From Megasphaera sp. AM44-1BH (GTDB taxonomy: Bacteria; Bacillota; Negativicutes; Veillonellales; Megasphaeraceae): a stretch of 26,267 nt of DNA. Shown piece after piece: positions 1-7,118 of this stretch. The DNA is taken from assembly GCF_003467125.1 (NCBI RefSeq), contig NZ_QSFA01000025.1, positions 1-26,267 on the forward strand. The letters are read 5' to 3'. Below the pieces are notes generated by a model that was not told the DNA's origin, searched no databases, and was given only the letters and a program-made list of their open reading frames with translations. The position numbers were made by a program, and so were the translations under genes. The first letter of the stretch is position 1; the number at the start of each line of letters is the position of its first letter.

Positions 1-19
1 TTTAGTATATCCCACTCTG

Positions 20-44
20 CCCCTCTTGTCAAGGGGGATTTTTT
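20..44 (+). terminator. Possible weak terminator of a gene left of the window
   Basis: A short hairpin (CCCCT at 20-24 pairing with AGGGG at 32-36, 7-base loop) is followed by six T residues at 39-44. It could end a plus-strand gene lying outside the window and converging on thiM. The stem is only five pairs, so this is tentative. Confidence 0.3.
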
Positions 45-53
45 ACACAATCT

Positions 54-102
54 AAAAAAACTGCCTGACCCCATGACAGCAAACCGCATCATGGGACAGG
101 CA
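54..102 (-). terminator. Rho-independent terminator of thiM
   Basis: An inverted repeat with arms 62-76 and 89-102 (14 pairs, one bulged base) sits 34 bases past the thiM stop. On the minus strand it is followed by seven T residues (the A run at 54-60). Stem strength, the T run and position all fit an intrinsic terminator for thiM. Confidence 0.85.
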
Positions 103-135
103 TGTCTTTTGTATGGGCGGCAGAACTATCCTGTT

Positions 136-963
136 TTACTCTAATGTAAAGGGATTTGCCGCAATATCTGCCGGCCGGGCGGTGTACAGTTCATCGATAA
201 ATGCCGTCTGGAATGAGCCCGTTCCCTTTACATATTGTTCTGCCCGGCTGCCGGCCAGATTATATACGGCAGCACCGGTGACGGCTGCCACAAAGGGATC
301 AGCGGCAGCAGCATAGACAGCCATGACACCGCCGAGGGAACATCCCGTCCCGGTGATGCAGGGCATCATGGGCGACCCTCCACGGGAAAGGGCAACTTGT
401 TTCCCATCGGTAATCAAATCTTCTTTCCCAGACACGGCAACAGCGCCTCCCGTCCAGGAAGCCAGTGCCATAGCCGCGTCTTTTGCAGCCTGCACCGTAT
501 CTGTCGAATCGACGCCGCGTACGTCGGAAACAGCGGAACCACCGGACACATTCCACAATCCAGCCAACGCAATGATTTCTGAAGCATTTCCCCTGATGAT
601 GGAAGGCTTATATTCCTTAAACTGAGTCAGCAGATCCGTCCGCATTTTCCCCAGCCCGATGGCAACGGGATCGAGGACCCACGGTTTCTGTTCTTCATGA
701 AGTGTTTTTGCCGTCTTTGGCAGAGTTTCTGCATAAATGGGAAATAACGTCCCTACATTGATATACATGGCATCGCAGATCCGCGCCAGACCTTCCCCTT
801 CGTCGGGAAGATACACCATGGCCGCCGAACCGCCCACGGCCAGCTGGGCATTCGCTACAAAATTAATGGTCACTGTGTTGGTAATGGAAGGGGTCAGCGG
901 ATTCGTCTGCCGGACCGTCGCTGCCGCCTGCTCTATCGCCTGTTTCAACATATCACTCGTCAT
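136..963 (-). CDS. thiM: Hydroxyethylthiazole kinase ThiM
   Basis: ThiM phosphorylates 4-methyl-5-(2-hydroxyethyl)thiazole with ATP in thiamine salvage (cytoplasm). The 275-aa length is close to the family norm. Visible ribokinase-fold motifs include the N-terminal substrate segment NFVANAQLAVGG (34-45), VLDPVA (97-102), RGNASEI (124-130) and the C-terminal anion-hole segment GTGCSLGG (205-212), with the expected cysteine at 208. The start is the ATG at 963; the upstream GTGGTG is a poor Shine-Dalgarno, so translation may be modest or begin at Met5. The usual partners thiD and thiE are not in the window, so this is an isolated salvage gene. I see no TPP riboswitch in the short upstream region; a palindrome lies in the promoter spacer instead. 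The family call is firm. Confidence 0.95.
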   Translation of the reverse strand: MTSDMLKQAIEQAAATVRQTNPLTPSITNTVTINFVANAQLAVGGSAAMVYLPDEGEGLARICDAMYINVGTLFPIYAETLPKTAKTLHEEQKPWVLDPVAIGLGKMRTDLLTQFKEYKPSIIRGNASEIIALAGLWNVSGGSAVSDVRGVDSTDTVQAAKDAAMALASWTGGAVAVSGKEDLITDGKQVALSRGGSPMMPCITGTGCSLGGVMAVYAAAADPFVAAVTGAAVYNLAGSRAEQYVKGTGSFQTAFIDELYTARPADIAANPFTLE

Positions 964-995
964 ATCGGTTCACCACTTTCTTTTTATTATTATAT

Positions 996-1024
996 ATTAT
1001 ACAACTTATAGGTTGATATGTAAT
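996..1024 (-). promoter_or_regulatory. thiM promoter with palindrome in the spacer
   Basis: On the minus strand a -35 ATTACA (1019-1024) and a perfect -10 TATAAT (996-1001) are separated by 17 bases. The spacer contains an imperfect 14-base palindrome, CAACTTATAGGTTG (1002-1015), placed where a repressor would block RNA polymerase. The promoter elements are seen directly; repressor control is an inference. Confidence 0.6.
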
Positions 1025-1032
1025 CAAATGTC

Positions 1033-1104
1033 TTGTATTATTTTTTTCGAATATGTATAATTATGAATGTAATCTTTTGGTAACGTTTTGGGATACGTTA
1101 TACT
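1033..1104 (+). promoter_or_regulatory. Promoter region of the SBP-HAD-SBP operon with a palindromic operator candidate
   Basis: Two sigma-A-like candidates are visible. The first is TTGTAT (1033-1038), a 17-base spacer and TATAAT (1056-1061), with a perfect -10 but a weak -35. The second is TTGGTA (1077-1082), a 16-base spacer and TATACT (1099-1104), closer to the gene. A perfect inverted repeat TAACGT-N8-ACGTTA (1081-1100) occupies the spacer and -10 edge of the second candidate and lies downstream of the first, so it is well placed for repression of either. The regulator is unknown. Confidence 0.55.
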
Positions 1105-1131
1105 GCACTATCTAAATAAGGAGACTGAATC

Positions 1132-1908
1132 ATGAAGAAAAAATGGATTACACTGGCCGCTGTTTCATTAGCGGCTATGACCGTACTGACCGGCTGCGGT
1201 GGTTCCCAGGGTGACAGCAGCAAAAAAGCCAGTGACACCCTGGTCATCGGTATGGAACCGACATTTCCACCGTTTGAATTTACAGAAAACGATCAGTATG
1301 TCGGCTTTGATATCGACTTTGCCAAAGCTGTCGCTGACAAACTGGGAATGAAAGCAGAAGTCAAAAGTCTGGGGTTCGACGCCCTGATTCCTGCCCTCAA
1401 GAGCGGGCAGATTGACCTCATCGCCTCTGGTATGGATGCCACGCCGGAACGGGCTAAACAGGTATCGTTTACGAAGCCCTATTTCCATGACGGATATTCC
1501 GTCGTCGTCCGCAAAGACAATACGACTATCAATGGATTCCAGGATTTATCTGGCAAGAATGTCTGCACCCAGGTCGGCACAAAGGGCGTAGAACTGGGAC
1601 AACAGGCTGGTGCTGTCATCAAGCAGGTAGATGCTAATAACCAGTGCTGGATGGAACTGAACAGCAATAACAGTGATGCTGTCATCATCAATACCTCCGT
1701 AGCCATGTATTACCTCAGTCACGGCGGCGAAAATGACCTGAAACTGGCTGGCGAACCGCAGATGGCTCCTGATGGAATTGCCATGGCTGTCAGCAAGGAT
1801 AAGCCGGAAATGCTGGAAAAAGTCAACAAAGCCATTGATGAACTGAAAGCAGACGGCACCTATGCCAAGCTCTACAAAAAGTGGTTTGGTACAGAACCCA
1901 AAGAATGA
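1132..1908 (+). CDS. Amino-acid ABC transporter substrate-binding lipoprotein (family 3), paralog 1
   Basis: A solute-binding protein of the polar amino-acid type, 258 aa. It has a lipoprotein signal (residues 1-21) with lipobox LTGC (Cys22), then the two-lobe periplasmic binding fold, including TFPPFEF (44-50), GFDIDFAKAV (58-67) and the lobe hinge region. TPER (104-107) supplies the arginine that in HisJ/LAO-type proteins binds the ligand carboxylate. The position that in HisJ is Asp161 and binds the amino group is Asn187 here, in the segment VIIN. Two cysteines (145, 172) lack counterparts in paralog 2. The ribosome site AAGGAG (1118-1123) is 8 bases from the ATG. It is first in a three-gene operon; no permease or ATPase gene is near, so it must use a transporter encoded elsewhere. 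The ligand cannot be named. Confidence 0.93.
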   Translation: MKKKWITLAAVSLAAMTVLTGCGGSQGDSSKKASDTLVIGMEPTFPPFEFTENDQYVGFDIDFAKAVADKLGMKAEVKSLGFDALIPALKSGQIDLIASGMDATPERAKQVSFTKPYFHDGYSVVVRKDNTTINGFQDLSGKNVCTQVGTKGVELGQQAGAVIKQVDANNQCWMELNSNNSDAVIINTSVAMYYLSHGGENDLKLAGEPQMAPDGIAMAVSKDKPEMLEKVNKAIDELKADGTYAKLYKKWFGTEPKE

Positions 1909-1920
1909 TAAGGAATGATA

Positions 1921-2568
1921 ATGTATAAAGCATACGTATTTGATTTTGATTATACTCTGGTGAACTCTGAGCAGGGCATCGTCATGTGTTTTGAAATGCT
2001 GCTCCGTGACGAAGGGTATCCTCCCGTTTCCCGGGACATCATCTGCAGCACCATTGGCAAGACCATGTATGATGCCATGTCGATTATTACGGGAGAAACA
2101 GAAAAAGGAAAGCTGGCCCGTCTCATCCGGCTGTATAAAGTCCGGTATTCAGACTTTTACATGACGCCCAATACCCATCTGTTCCCTGAAACCAGACCGG
2201 CGCTTACCCATCTGAAGGAAGCCGGTGCCATCTGCTGCATCGTTTCCACCAAAACGCGGAGCCGTATCATGGAAACCATCCGCCGGGAACAGATGGAACC
2301 TCTTATCGACCGTATCATCGGCATCGAAGATGTTGAGCATGCCAAGCCGGCACCCGATGGCATCCGTCTCATACAGGACTATTTCCATCTTGCCCCGTCG
2401 GATATCCTGTACATTGGTGACAGCCTCATCGATGCCGATACGGCTCAGAACAGCGGTGTCGATTTTGCTGCCGTTACTACCGGTGCCACACCGGCATCAG
2501 CGTTTGCAAACCGCCCTCACACCCGGATCCTGTCTGATCTGAGTGAATTATATATGGGGAAAAAGTAA
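1921..2568 (+). CDS. HAD-superfamily hydrolase (phosphoglycolate phosphatase/PGMB-like)
   Basis: A 215-aa HAD subfamily I phosphatase with a helical cap. Motif I is FDFDYTLVNS near the N terminus (nucleophile Asp and acid/base Asp, with Tyr where most relatives have Gly). Motif II is the Ser/Thr in IVSTKTR, motif III the Lys in HAKPAPDG, and motif IV is IGDSLIDADT. It should hydrolyse a small phosphate ester in the cytoplasm; the substrate is not predictable. The ATG at 1921 is preferred over the in-frame ATG at 1915 because AAGGA (1910-1914) abuts the latter and is 6 bases from the former. It begins 12 bases after paralog 1 stops and ends 21 bases before paralog 2, so the three are cotranscribed. 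Why a phosphatase sits between two binding proteins is unclear. Confidence 0.9.
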   Translation: MYKAYVFDFDYTLVNSEQGIVMCFEMLLRDEGYPPVSRDIICSTIGKTMYDAMSIITGETEKGKLARLIRLYKVRYSDFYMTPNTHLFPETRPALTHLKEAGAICCIVSTKTRSRIMETIRREQMEPLIDRIIGIEDVEHAKPAPDGIRLIQDYFHLAPSDILYIGDSLIDADTAQNSGVDFAAVTTGATPASAFANRPHTRILSDLSELYMGKK

Positions 2569-2589
2569 TTCCGTTTGAAGGAGTGACTC

Positions 2590-3384
2590 ATGATGAACAA
2601 AAAATATGTAGCTATGCTCGCTGCCTCCCTGGCCGCTGTCACGCTGATTTCCGGCTGTGGCGGTTCCCAGAGTGGTGACAAAAAAGATGCCGCCAAGGAA
2701 CAGAAAACTCTCGTTGTCGGTACGGAAGCCACATTCCCGCCATTTGAATCGGTTGAAAACGATAAAGTGGTCGGGTTTGATATGGACCTCACCCAGGCAA
2801 TCTGTGATAAACTGGGCTATAAGATGGAAATTAAAAACATCGGTTTCGATGCCCTTATCCCGGCTCTCAAGAGCGGTCAGATAGACGTCATTGCTGCCGG
2901 CATGGACGCTACACCGGAACGTAAGAAACAGGTAGCCTTTACCGATGTCTATTACAAAGGCGGATATACCATTGTCGTCCGCAAAGACAATACCGATATC
3001 ACCGGCTATGACACCATTACCGGCAAGACTGTCGGCGCCCAGGTTGCTTCCAAGGCCGGCGACCATGCAAAAGAACATGGTGCAACGATCAAAGAATTTG
3101 ATACCAACAGCCAGGGCTGGATGGAACTGGAAGCCGGTACGGTCGATGCCATTTCTATCGATAAAGCCGTCGCCCAGGATTATATGACCCACGGTGGCAA
3201 CGAAAAAGCCAAAATTGTCGGTGACCCGATCCTGTCCCGTGGTACAGCCATGGCTATCAGCAAGGATAAACCGGAATTGCTGAAACAATTCAATGACGCA
3301 CTGAGCCAGATAAAAAAAGACGGTACGTATGCCAAGATTTACAAGAAGTGGTTTGGCGAAGAACCGAAAGATCAGGACTTATAA
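2590..3384 (+). CDS. Amino-acid ABC transporter substrate-binding lipoprotein (family 3), paralog 2
   Basis: A 264-aa lipoprotein closely similar in sequence to the product at 1132-1908, evidently from a duplication. It has the lipobox ISGC (Cys23, or Cys22 from the second ATG), the shared segments TFPPFE, IGFDALIPALKSGQID and MDATPER, and the C-terminal DGTYAKIYKKWFG. Unlike paralog 1 it keeps the conserved lobe-2 aspartate (Asp190 counted from the second Met, segment AISID) expected to bind a ligand amino group, so it looks like a standard amino-acid binder. AAGGAG (2578-2583) serves either ATG (2590 or 2593, spacing 6 or 9). It is the last gene before the 3402-3445 terminator. No cognate permease or ATPase is present in the window. 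Confidence 0.93.
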   Translation: MMNKKYVAMLAASLAAVTLISGCGGSQSGDKKDAAKEQKTLVVGTEATFPPFESVENDKVVGFDMDLTQAICDKLGYKMEIKNIGFDALIPALKSGQIDVIAAGMDATPERKKQVAFTDVYYKGGYTIVVRKDNTDITGYDTITGKTVGAQVASKAGDHAKEHGATIKEFDTNSQGWMELEAGTVDAISIDKAVAQDYMTHGGNEKAKIVGDPILSRGTAMAISKDKPELLKQFNDALSQIKKDGTYAKIYKKWFGEEPKDQDL

Positions 3385-3401
3385 TCCACTATTCTGTGTA
3401 G

Positions 3402-3447
3402 AAAGAAGGAGCACGATGCAAAATTTTGCATCGTGCTCCTTCTTTTT
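3402..3447. terminator. Bidirectional terminator: perfect 44-base palindrome
   Basis: Arms 3402-3423 and 3424-3445 are exact reverse complements; the centre AAAATTTT would form the loop. It lies between the convergent stops of SBP paralog 2 (3384) and the Lys-tail protein (3454). The plus-strand side runs into TTCTTTTTC, and on the minus strand the stem also ends in a T-rich segment, so it can serve both operons. Confidence 0.9.
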
Positions 3448-3453
3448 CATGCA

Positions 3454-4821
3454 TTATGCTCCCTGCCCCCGGTCTTCCTGGACAGGTGCTTTATTCGTTT
3501 TTGCTTTCGTTTTTGCTTTCGTTTTTTTCTCTTTCTTTACCTTCTGTTTTGTCTTCTTTCCCGCTGGCTCCGCCTTTTCCTCAGTCCGGCCTGCATGCAG
3601 TTTCTTTTCAATCCGGGCCCAGTCATCTTCGATACTTCCCTGCTGCTGTTTCTGCTTTTCGTCTTCCAGCCGCCGCTGTTCTTCTTCATGAACGGCGTCA
3701 GCAGCCTGCTGTACCGATGCATCGGGCACGATGAGAATCCGGACAGGAAGATTGGCTGCTCCCGGTGGCATGAGGTGTATCGTGACGGTCGTACCGGCTG
3801 CCACGGAATCGAGATATTCCATCGCATAGGCATTATCAAAGCCCATGCTCAGGCCCTTACGGGGCAGTTCCACGATTTTGCTGGTCGTCCCACCTTTTCC
3901 GTCAGCATAACTGATTTCAGCCACGCCGGCATATTCTCCGCCCTGGGTGTTGAAATAGTAGTGGAGAAGCCCCGTTCCCCTGGTTTTAATCTGTATGATG
4001 TAATCGAGGCCATAATTGCCCACGTCTTCGGAAAGGCGGTCGTCGATGGCATCATATCCCCGTAAAAAGCGGTCCTGTATCCCGTCGGCAATGAGGACAT
4101 AGCCGATGCCTTCTTCTGTCGTAAAGGGAATCAGGTTCTTGAGATACCGGTCCATTCCAGGAAAAGTTCCCCGCAGTTTAACGGCATCGCTGGCCAGATA
4201 CTGCTGTTTTTTCATAAACGTCACGGGATCTGCCGCAGCCGGCATAATGACTGCTGAAACATACATATCTTCTGGAAGATCCATATTGACAATACCGGAA
4301 AAGAGCTGATCCGGCGCTACGATGACACGGTTCAGGCGGTCGCTGAGTATGGCATAACCCAATGGTGGCACGCTGACGCGGTTATAGGTCGCATTTCCTT
4401 CATAATACAGCGTAGACAAATCTTTGCCTACGTCGTAATACGACGTACTGGGTTTGGCATAATAGACACCGCTGACACCTGCCGAAACCTCACTAGTCGA
4501 AGGGTTGTATGCCATGACGACTATCTTGCGGGGATAGTTCGCCTGATTGACATGGTAAAAATACAGCCGCGTATTGCCTTTCACTTTATCGACATATAAA
4601 ATGCCGTCCTTATCGGCGTATTCCGGACTGTCTGAAAATAGCAGGGTCCCCGTGTCATGAGGTGCCGTCATAGCTATGGGCAGCATCCGGCTGCGTACAA
4701 TTTTACCCATGACTTCAGGATTGTCCGCCCCGTACTCTGTCCCCGCTGCTTCCAGCGACATCAGGGGCAGCATACATAAAAAGCCTGCAATCAGGCATTT
4801 ACTGAGTCTTCGTAATTTCAT
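3454..4821 (-). CDS. Secreted or periplasmic protein of unknown function with a lysine-rich C-terminal tail
   Basis: I do not recognise the family. The 455-aa product has a Sec signal peptide (basic MKLRR start, hydrophobic core to about residue 23, likely cleavage near EAA, 24-26). A predicted beta-rich body of about 340 residues follows. There is then a glutamine/glutamate-rich, probably helical or coiled segment around residues 370-400 (HEEEQRRLEDEKQKQQQ). The final 50 or so residues are very basic and include KAKTKAKTNK, encoded by a 12-base tandem repeat. A basic tail suggests binding to an anionic envelope polymer; this is inference. The ATG lies inside the 3' end of whiA (23-base overlap, other frame), with GAAGGT 10 bases upstream, so it is translated from the rapZ-yvcK-whiA transcript. 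It is the last gene before the shared palindromic terminator. Confidence 0.85.
   Translation of the reverse strand: MKLRRLSKCLIAGFLCMLPLMSLEAAGTEYGADNPEVMGKIVRSRMLPIAMTAPHDTGTLLFSDSPEYADKDGILYVDKVKGNTRLYFYHVNQANYPRKIVVMAYNPSTSEVSAGVSGVYYAKPSTSYYDVGKDLSTLYYEGNATYNRVSVPPLGYAILSDRLNRVIVAPDQLFSGIVNMDLPEDMYVSAVIMPAAADPVTFMKKQQYLASDAVKLRGTFPGMDRYLKNLIPFTTEEGIGYVLIADGIQDRFLRGYDAIDDRLSEDVGNYGLDYIIQIKTRGTGLLHYYFNTQGGEYAGVAEISYADGKGGTTSKIVELPRKGLSMGFDNAYAMEYLDSVAAGTTVTIHLMPPGAANLPVRILIVPDASVQQAADAVHEEEQRRLEDEKQKQQQGSIEDDWARIEKKLHAGRTEEKAEPAGKKTKQKVKKEKKTKAKTKAKTNKAPVQEDRGQGA
3496..3531. repeat. 12-base tandem repeat inside the Lys-tail coding region
   Basis: The unit CGTTTTTGCTTT occurs twice exactly (3496-3507, 3508-3519) with a degenerate third copy to 3531. 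On the coding (minus) strand it encodes alternating lysine, alanine and threonine. Such repeats can change in copy number by slippage without a frameshift, because the unit is a multiple of three. Confidence 0.8.
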
Positions 4822-5746
4822 GATGTTCTATACCTTCTATTTCTTTTGCTATGGTCGCGATTTTTTTAAACCGGTGGGATAATCCCGATTTCGTAATACC
4901 TGACAGTGCAGCAATTTCCCCCATCGTGGCTTCCGGATGGGCCAGACGCAGTTCGGCCGCTTCCTGAAGCCGTGGACTCAGGAGATGATACCGGCCGGAA
5001 TCGCGTATGCGTTCAATATCTGCAGTCTGCCGTACAGCGGCGTTGACCGTCTTCTGGAGGTTGGCCGTTTCGCAATTGACCACGCGGTTTACATTATTGC
5101 GCATATCTTTGACGACGCGCACACTTTCAAATTTCAGATACGCTTGCACGGCTCCTATCTGCTGTAAAAAGGAAGACACGCCGTTTCCTTCTTTTACATA
5201 AACCAGGTAGTCCCCTTTACGGTCTGTCATCTTAGCAGACAGATGGAAATGATGCATCAGTTTCAGCAGGAGCCGGGCGAATTCTTTATGTCCCGTCACC
5301 AGTTCCAGATGATAGTCCCCCTGGGGCTGATTGACTGATCCGCCTCCCATGAAAGCACCGCGCAAAAAAGACCGGCGGCAGTCATCGCGGCGCAGTTCCA
5401 GTCCCTGAAAGGCTTCCTCCGCCGGGAGCAGCGTAAGGAAACGCAGGGCTGTCGTACTTTCCGCCGTCGGTGGAACCCGGAGGATATAATAGTTTTTCTT
5501 GCGCAGCCTGAGTCCGCGTCTGACAAGCACCTCTGGCCGTATATCAAAGGACTGACGCCACATAGACAGGGCCTTTCTGGCCACAGCATTATTAGATGTG
5601 CTGAACTCCAGCCCGGTATGCCCATCTGCCCCCATCAGGAATGAACCACCCATGCATAGCAACGCCGCCAGTTCCGCAGTGCGACAGGCGGCGTCTTCCA
5701 CCGGAATATGAGCGGTCTCGTTCTTTACTTCTTCAGCAAACGACAC
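4799..5746 (-). CDS. whiA: DNA-binding protein WhiA
   Basis: WhiA is a LAGLIDADG-like domain fused to a C-terminal helix-turn-helix. It is a sporulation regulator in Streptomyces and a nucleoid-associated protein affecting division and chromosome segregation in Bacillus. The 315-aa product shows the expected RGAFMGGGSVNQP segment in the homing-endonuclease-like region and the C-terminal helix-turn-helix around EIAALSGITKSGLSHR. The start is taken as the GTG at 5746 (protein begins MSFAEEVKNE, as in relatives). The GTG at 5755 directly abuts the AGGAGG at 5756-5761, whereas 5746 has 9-base spacing. The gene follows yvcK after 5 bases and overlaps the next gene by 23, consistent with translational coupling. 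Confidence 0.96.
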   Translation of the reverse strand: MSFAEEVKNETAHIPVEDAACRTAELAALLCMGGSFLMGADGHTGLEFSTSNNAVARKALSMWRQSFDIRPEVLVRRGLRLRKKNYYILRVPPTAESTTALRFLTLLPAEEAFQGLELRRDDCRRSFLRGAFMGGGSVNQPQGDYHLELVTGHKEFARLLLKLMHHFHLSAKMTDRKGDYLVYVKEGNGVSSFLQQIGAVQAYLKFESVRVVKDMRNNVNRVVNCETANLQKTVNAAVRQTADIERIRDSGRYHLLSPRLQEAAELRLAHPEATMGEIAALSGITKSGLSHRFKKIATIAKEIEGIEHHEITKTQ

Positions 5747-5751
5747 ACAGC

Positions 5752-7104
5752 TCACCTCCTGGGATGTTTCAGATTATATCTCTTCAAATAATAATGCAGC
5801 AATTCCGGGGACAAGTCGGTCCGCAGTGCATTGATCAAATCAAAAAGGACATTTGCCAGTTTGTTCGTATCATGGGTAGCGCCTGTTTCTTTGTTGACCA
5901 GATCAGCCTGAATCAGTGTCGCACCGGTCTTATGTATTTCTTTTTTATCGATCTGCACGGGATACTGGCCGGCAGCAGCATACTTCTGTAAAATCGCCGG
6001 ATCTACATCACCATTATTGGCCATGACAAAATCGATGACCGGCGCTCCGGCCTGCCGTTCGATAGCCTTGACATGATCGGCCACGCTGTAACCGTCCGTT
6101 TCTCCCGGCTGTGTCATGACATTGCAGATATAGATTTTTTTTGCCTTGCTTTCTCGTACGGCAGCTGCAATATCTGGGATGCATAAATTAGGCATAATGC
6201 TCGTGTAGAGGCTGCCCGGTCCCAGAACGATAGCATCGGCATCGCGGATTGCATCGACGGCAGACTGTACGGCACGGGGATGTTCCGGTGTCGTAAAGAC
6301 CCGTTTAATTTTGCCATGGGCCCGGGGAATCTGCGATTCGCCCTGTACAATGGTACCGTCCGACAGTTCTGCATTGAGCAGGATTTTATCTGCCGAAGAA
6401 GGAATGACTTTCCCGCGGACTTTCAGGACCTTGCTCGTCGCGTCCATAGCGCCCTCAACGTCTCCCAGGACTTCAATCAATGCGGCAATGAACAGGTTGC
6501 CAAAGCTATGGCCGGACAGATTTCCCGATCCTCCGAAGCGGTGGGCAAACAGTTTTTCCATCAGACCTTCTTTATCAGCCAGGGCGACCAGACAGTTACG
6601 CAGGTCCCCCGGTGCTATGATATCCAGGTCCTGCCGGATCCGCCCGGACGATCCGCCATCGTCGGCAACCGTGACGACAGCCGTCAGATTATACGTTTTC
6701 GTCTTCAATCCCCGGAGCATGACCGAAAGGCCTGTGCCTCCGCCGATGACGACGACTTTGGGGCCCTTGGACAATTTCATATTGGATAAGATGAGCTCAC
6801 TGAGATTTTCTGATTCATTCGGCATGATAACGCCCAGCATGGTACGGATCAGTCGCCGGGTAGACCACCCCATGATCAGGATGCCTGCCAGGAGAATGAC
6901 GATACCAAGAGAAGCGAGGACGGTATAATTATAATGGCCCGTCGCTTCGTAGAGCAGACGGAACGTCCATTCTTCCACCTGTCCGATCCACTGGTAATTA
7001 AAGGTAAGGACAATACCAAAGCTGGTACACATCATGCCCAGGCCAAACAGGAACAGCCATCGCTTGATGTGCAATCCTGGATGAAGCCATTTAAAAAAGC
7101 GCAT
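5752..7104 (-). CDS. yvcK: YvcK/CofD-like gluconeogenesis factor with N-terminal membrane domain
   Basis: The 450-aa product has two predicted membrane segments (about residues 16-35 and 61-80) followed by the CofD/YvcK fold. Visible motifs are VVIGGGTGLS (118-127), DDGGSSGRIR, GDLRNCLVALA, GNLSGHSFGN, LGPGSLYTS and TQPGETDGYS. In B. subtilis YvcK binds UDP-sugars and is needed for growth on gluconeogenic carbon and for normal cell shape; the best-studied B. subtilis protein is shorter and lacks the membrane part. The ATG at 7104 is chosen over the GTG at 7113: AAGGAGG touches the GTG but is 9 bases from the ATG. It begins 14 bases after the rapZ stop. The role is inferred from family and context. 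Confidence 0.95.
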   Translation of the reverse strand: MRFFKWLHPGLHIKRWLFLFGLGMMCTSFGIVLTFNYQWIGQVEEWTFRLLYEATGHYNYTVLASLGIVILLAGILIMGWSTRRLIRTMLGVIMPNESENLSELILSNMKLSKGPKVVVIGGGTGLSVMLRGLKTKTYNLTAVVTVADDGGSSGRIRQDLDIIAPGDLRNCLVALADKEGLMEKLFAHRFGGSGNLSGHSFGNLFIAALIEVLGDVEGAMDATSKVLKVRGKVIPSSADKILLNAELSDGTIVQGESQIPRAHGKIKRVFTTPEHPRAVQSAVDAIRDADAIVLGPGSLYTSIMPNLCIPDIAAAVRESKAKKIYICNVMTQPGETDGYSVADHVKAIERQAGAPVIDFVMANNGDVDPAILQKYAAAGQYPVQIDKKEIHKTGATLIQADLVNKETGATHDTNKLANVLFDLINALRTDLSPELLHYYLKRYNLKHPRR

Positions 7105-7118
7105 GTTCTGCACCCTCC

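Noticed and set aside
2548..3288. Open frame of 246 codons antisense to SBP paralog 2
   Set aside because: A mirror of the binding-protein gene, which has a lipobox and family motifs; similar shadow frames occur opposite paralog 1.
3496..3531. Tandem repeat considered as part of a CRISPR or mobile-element signature
   Set aside because: The 12-base units are contiguous with no spacers and code for a lysine-rich tail in frame.
4676..4882. Short plus-strand frame spanning the whiA/Lys-tail gene junction
   Set aside because: No ribosome site, antisense to two supported genes.
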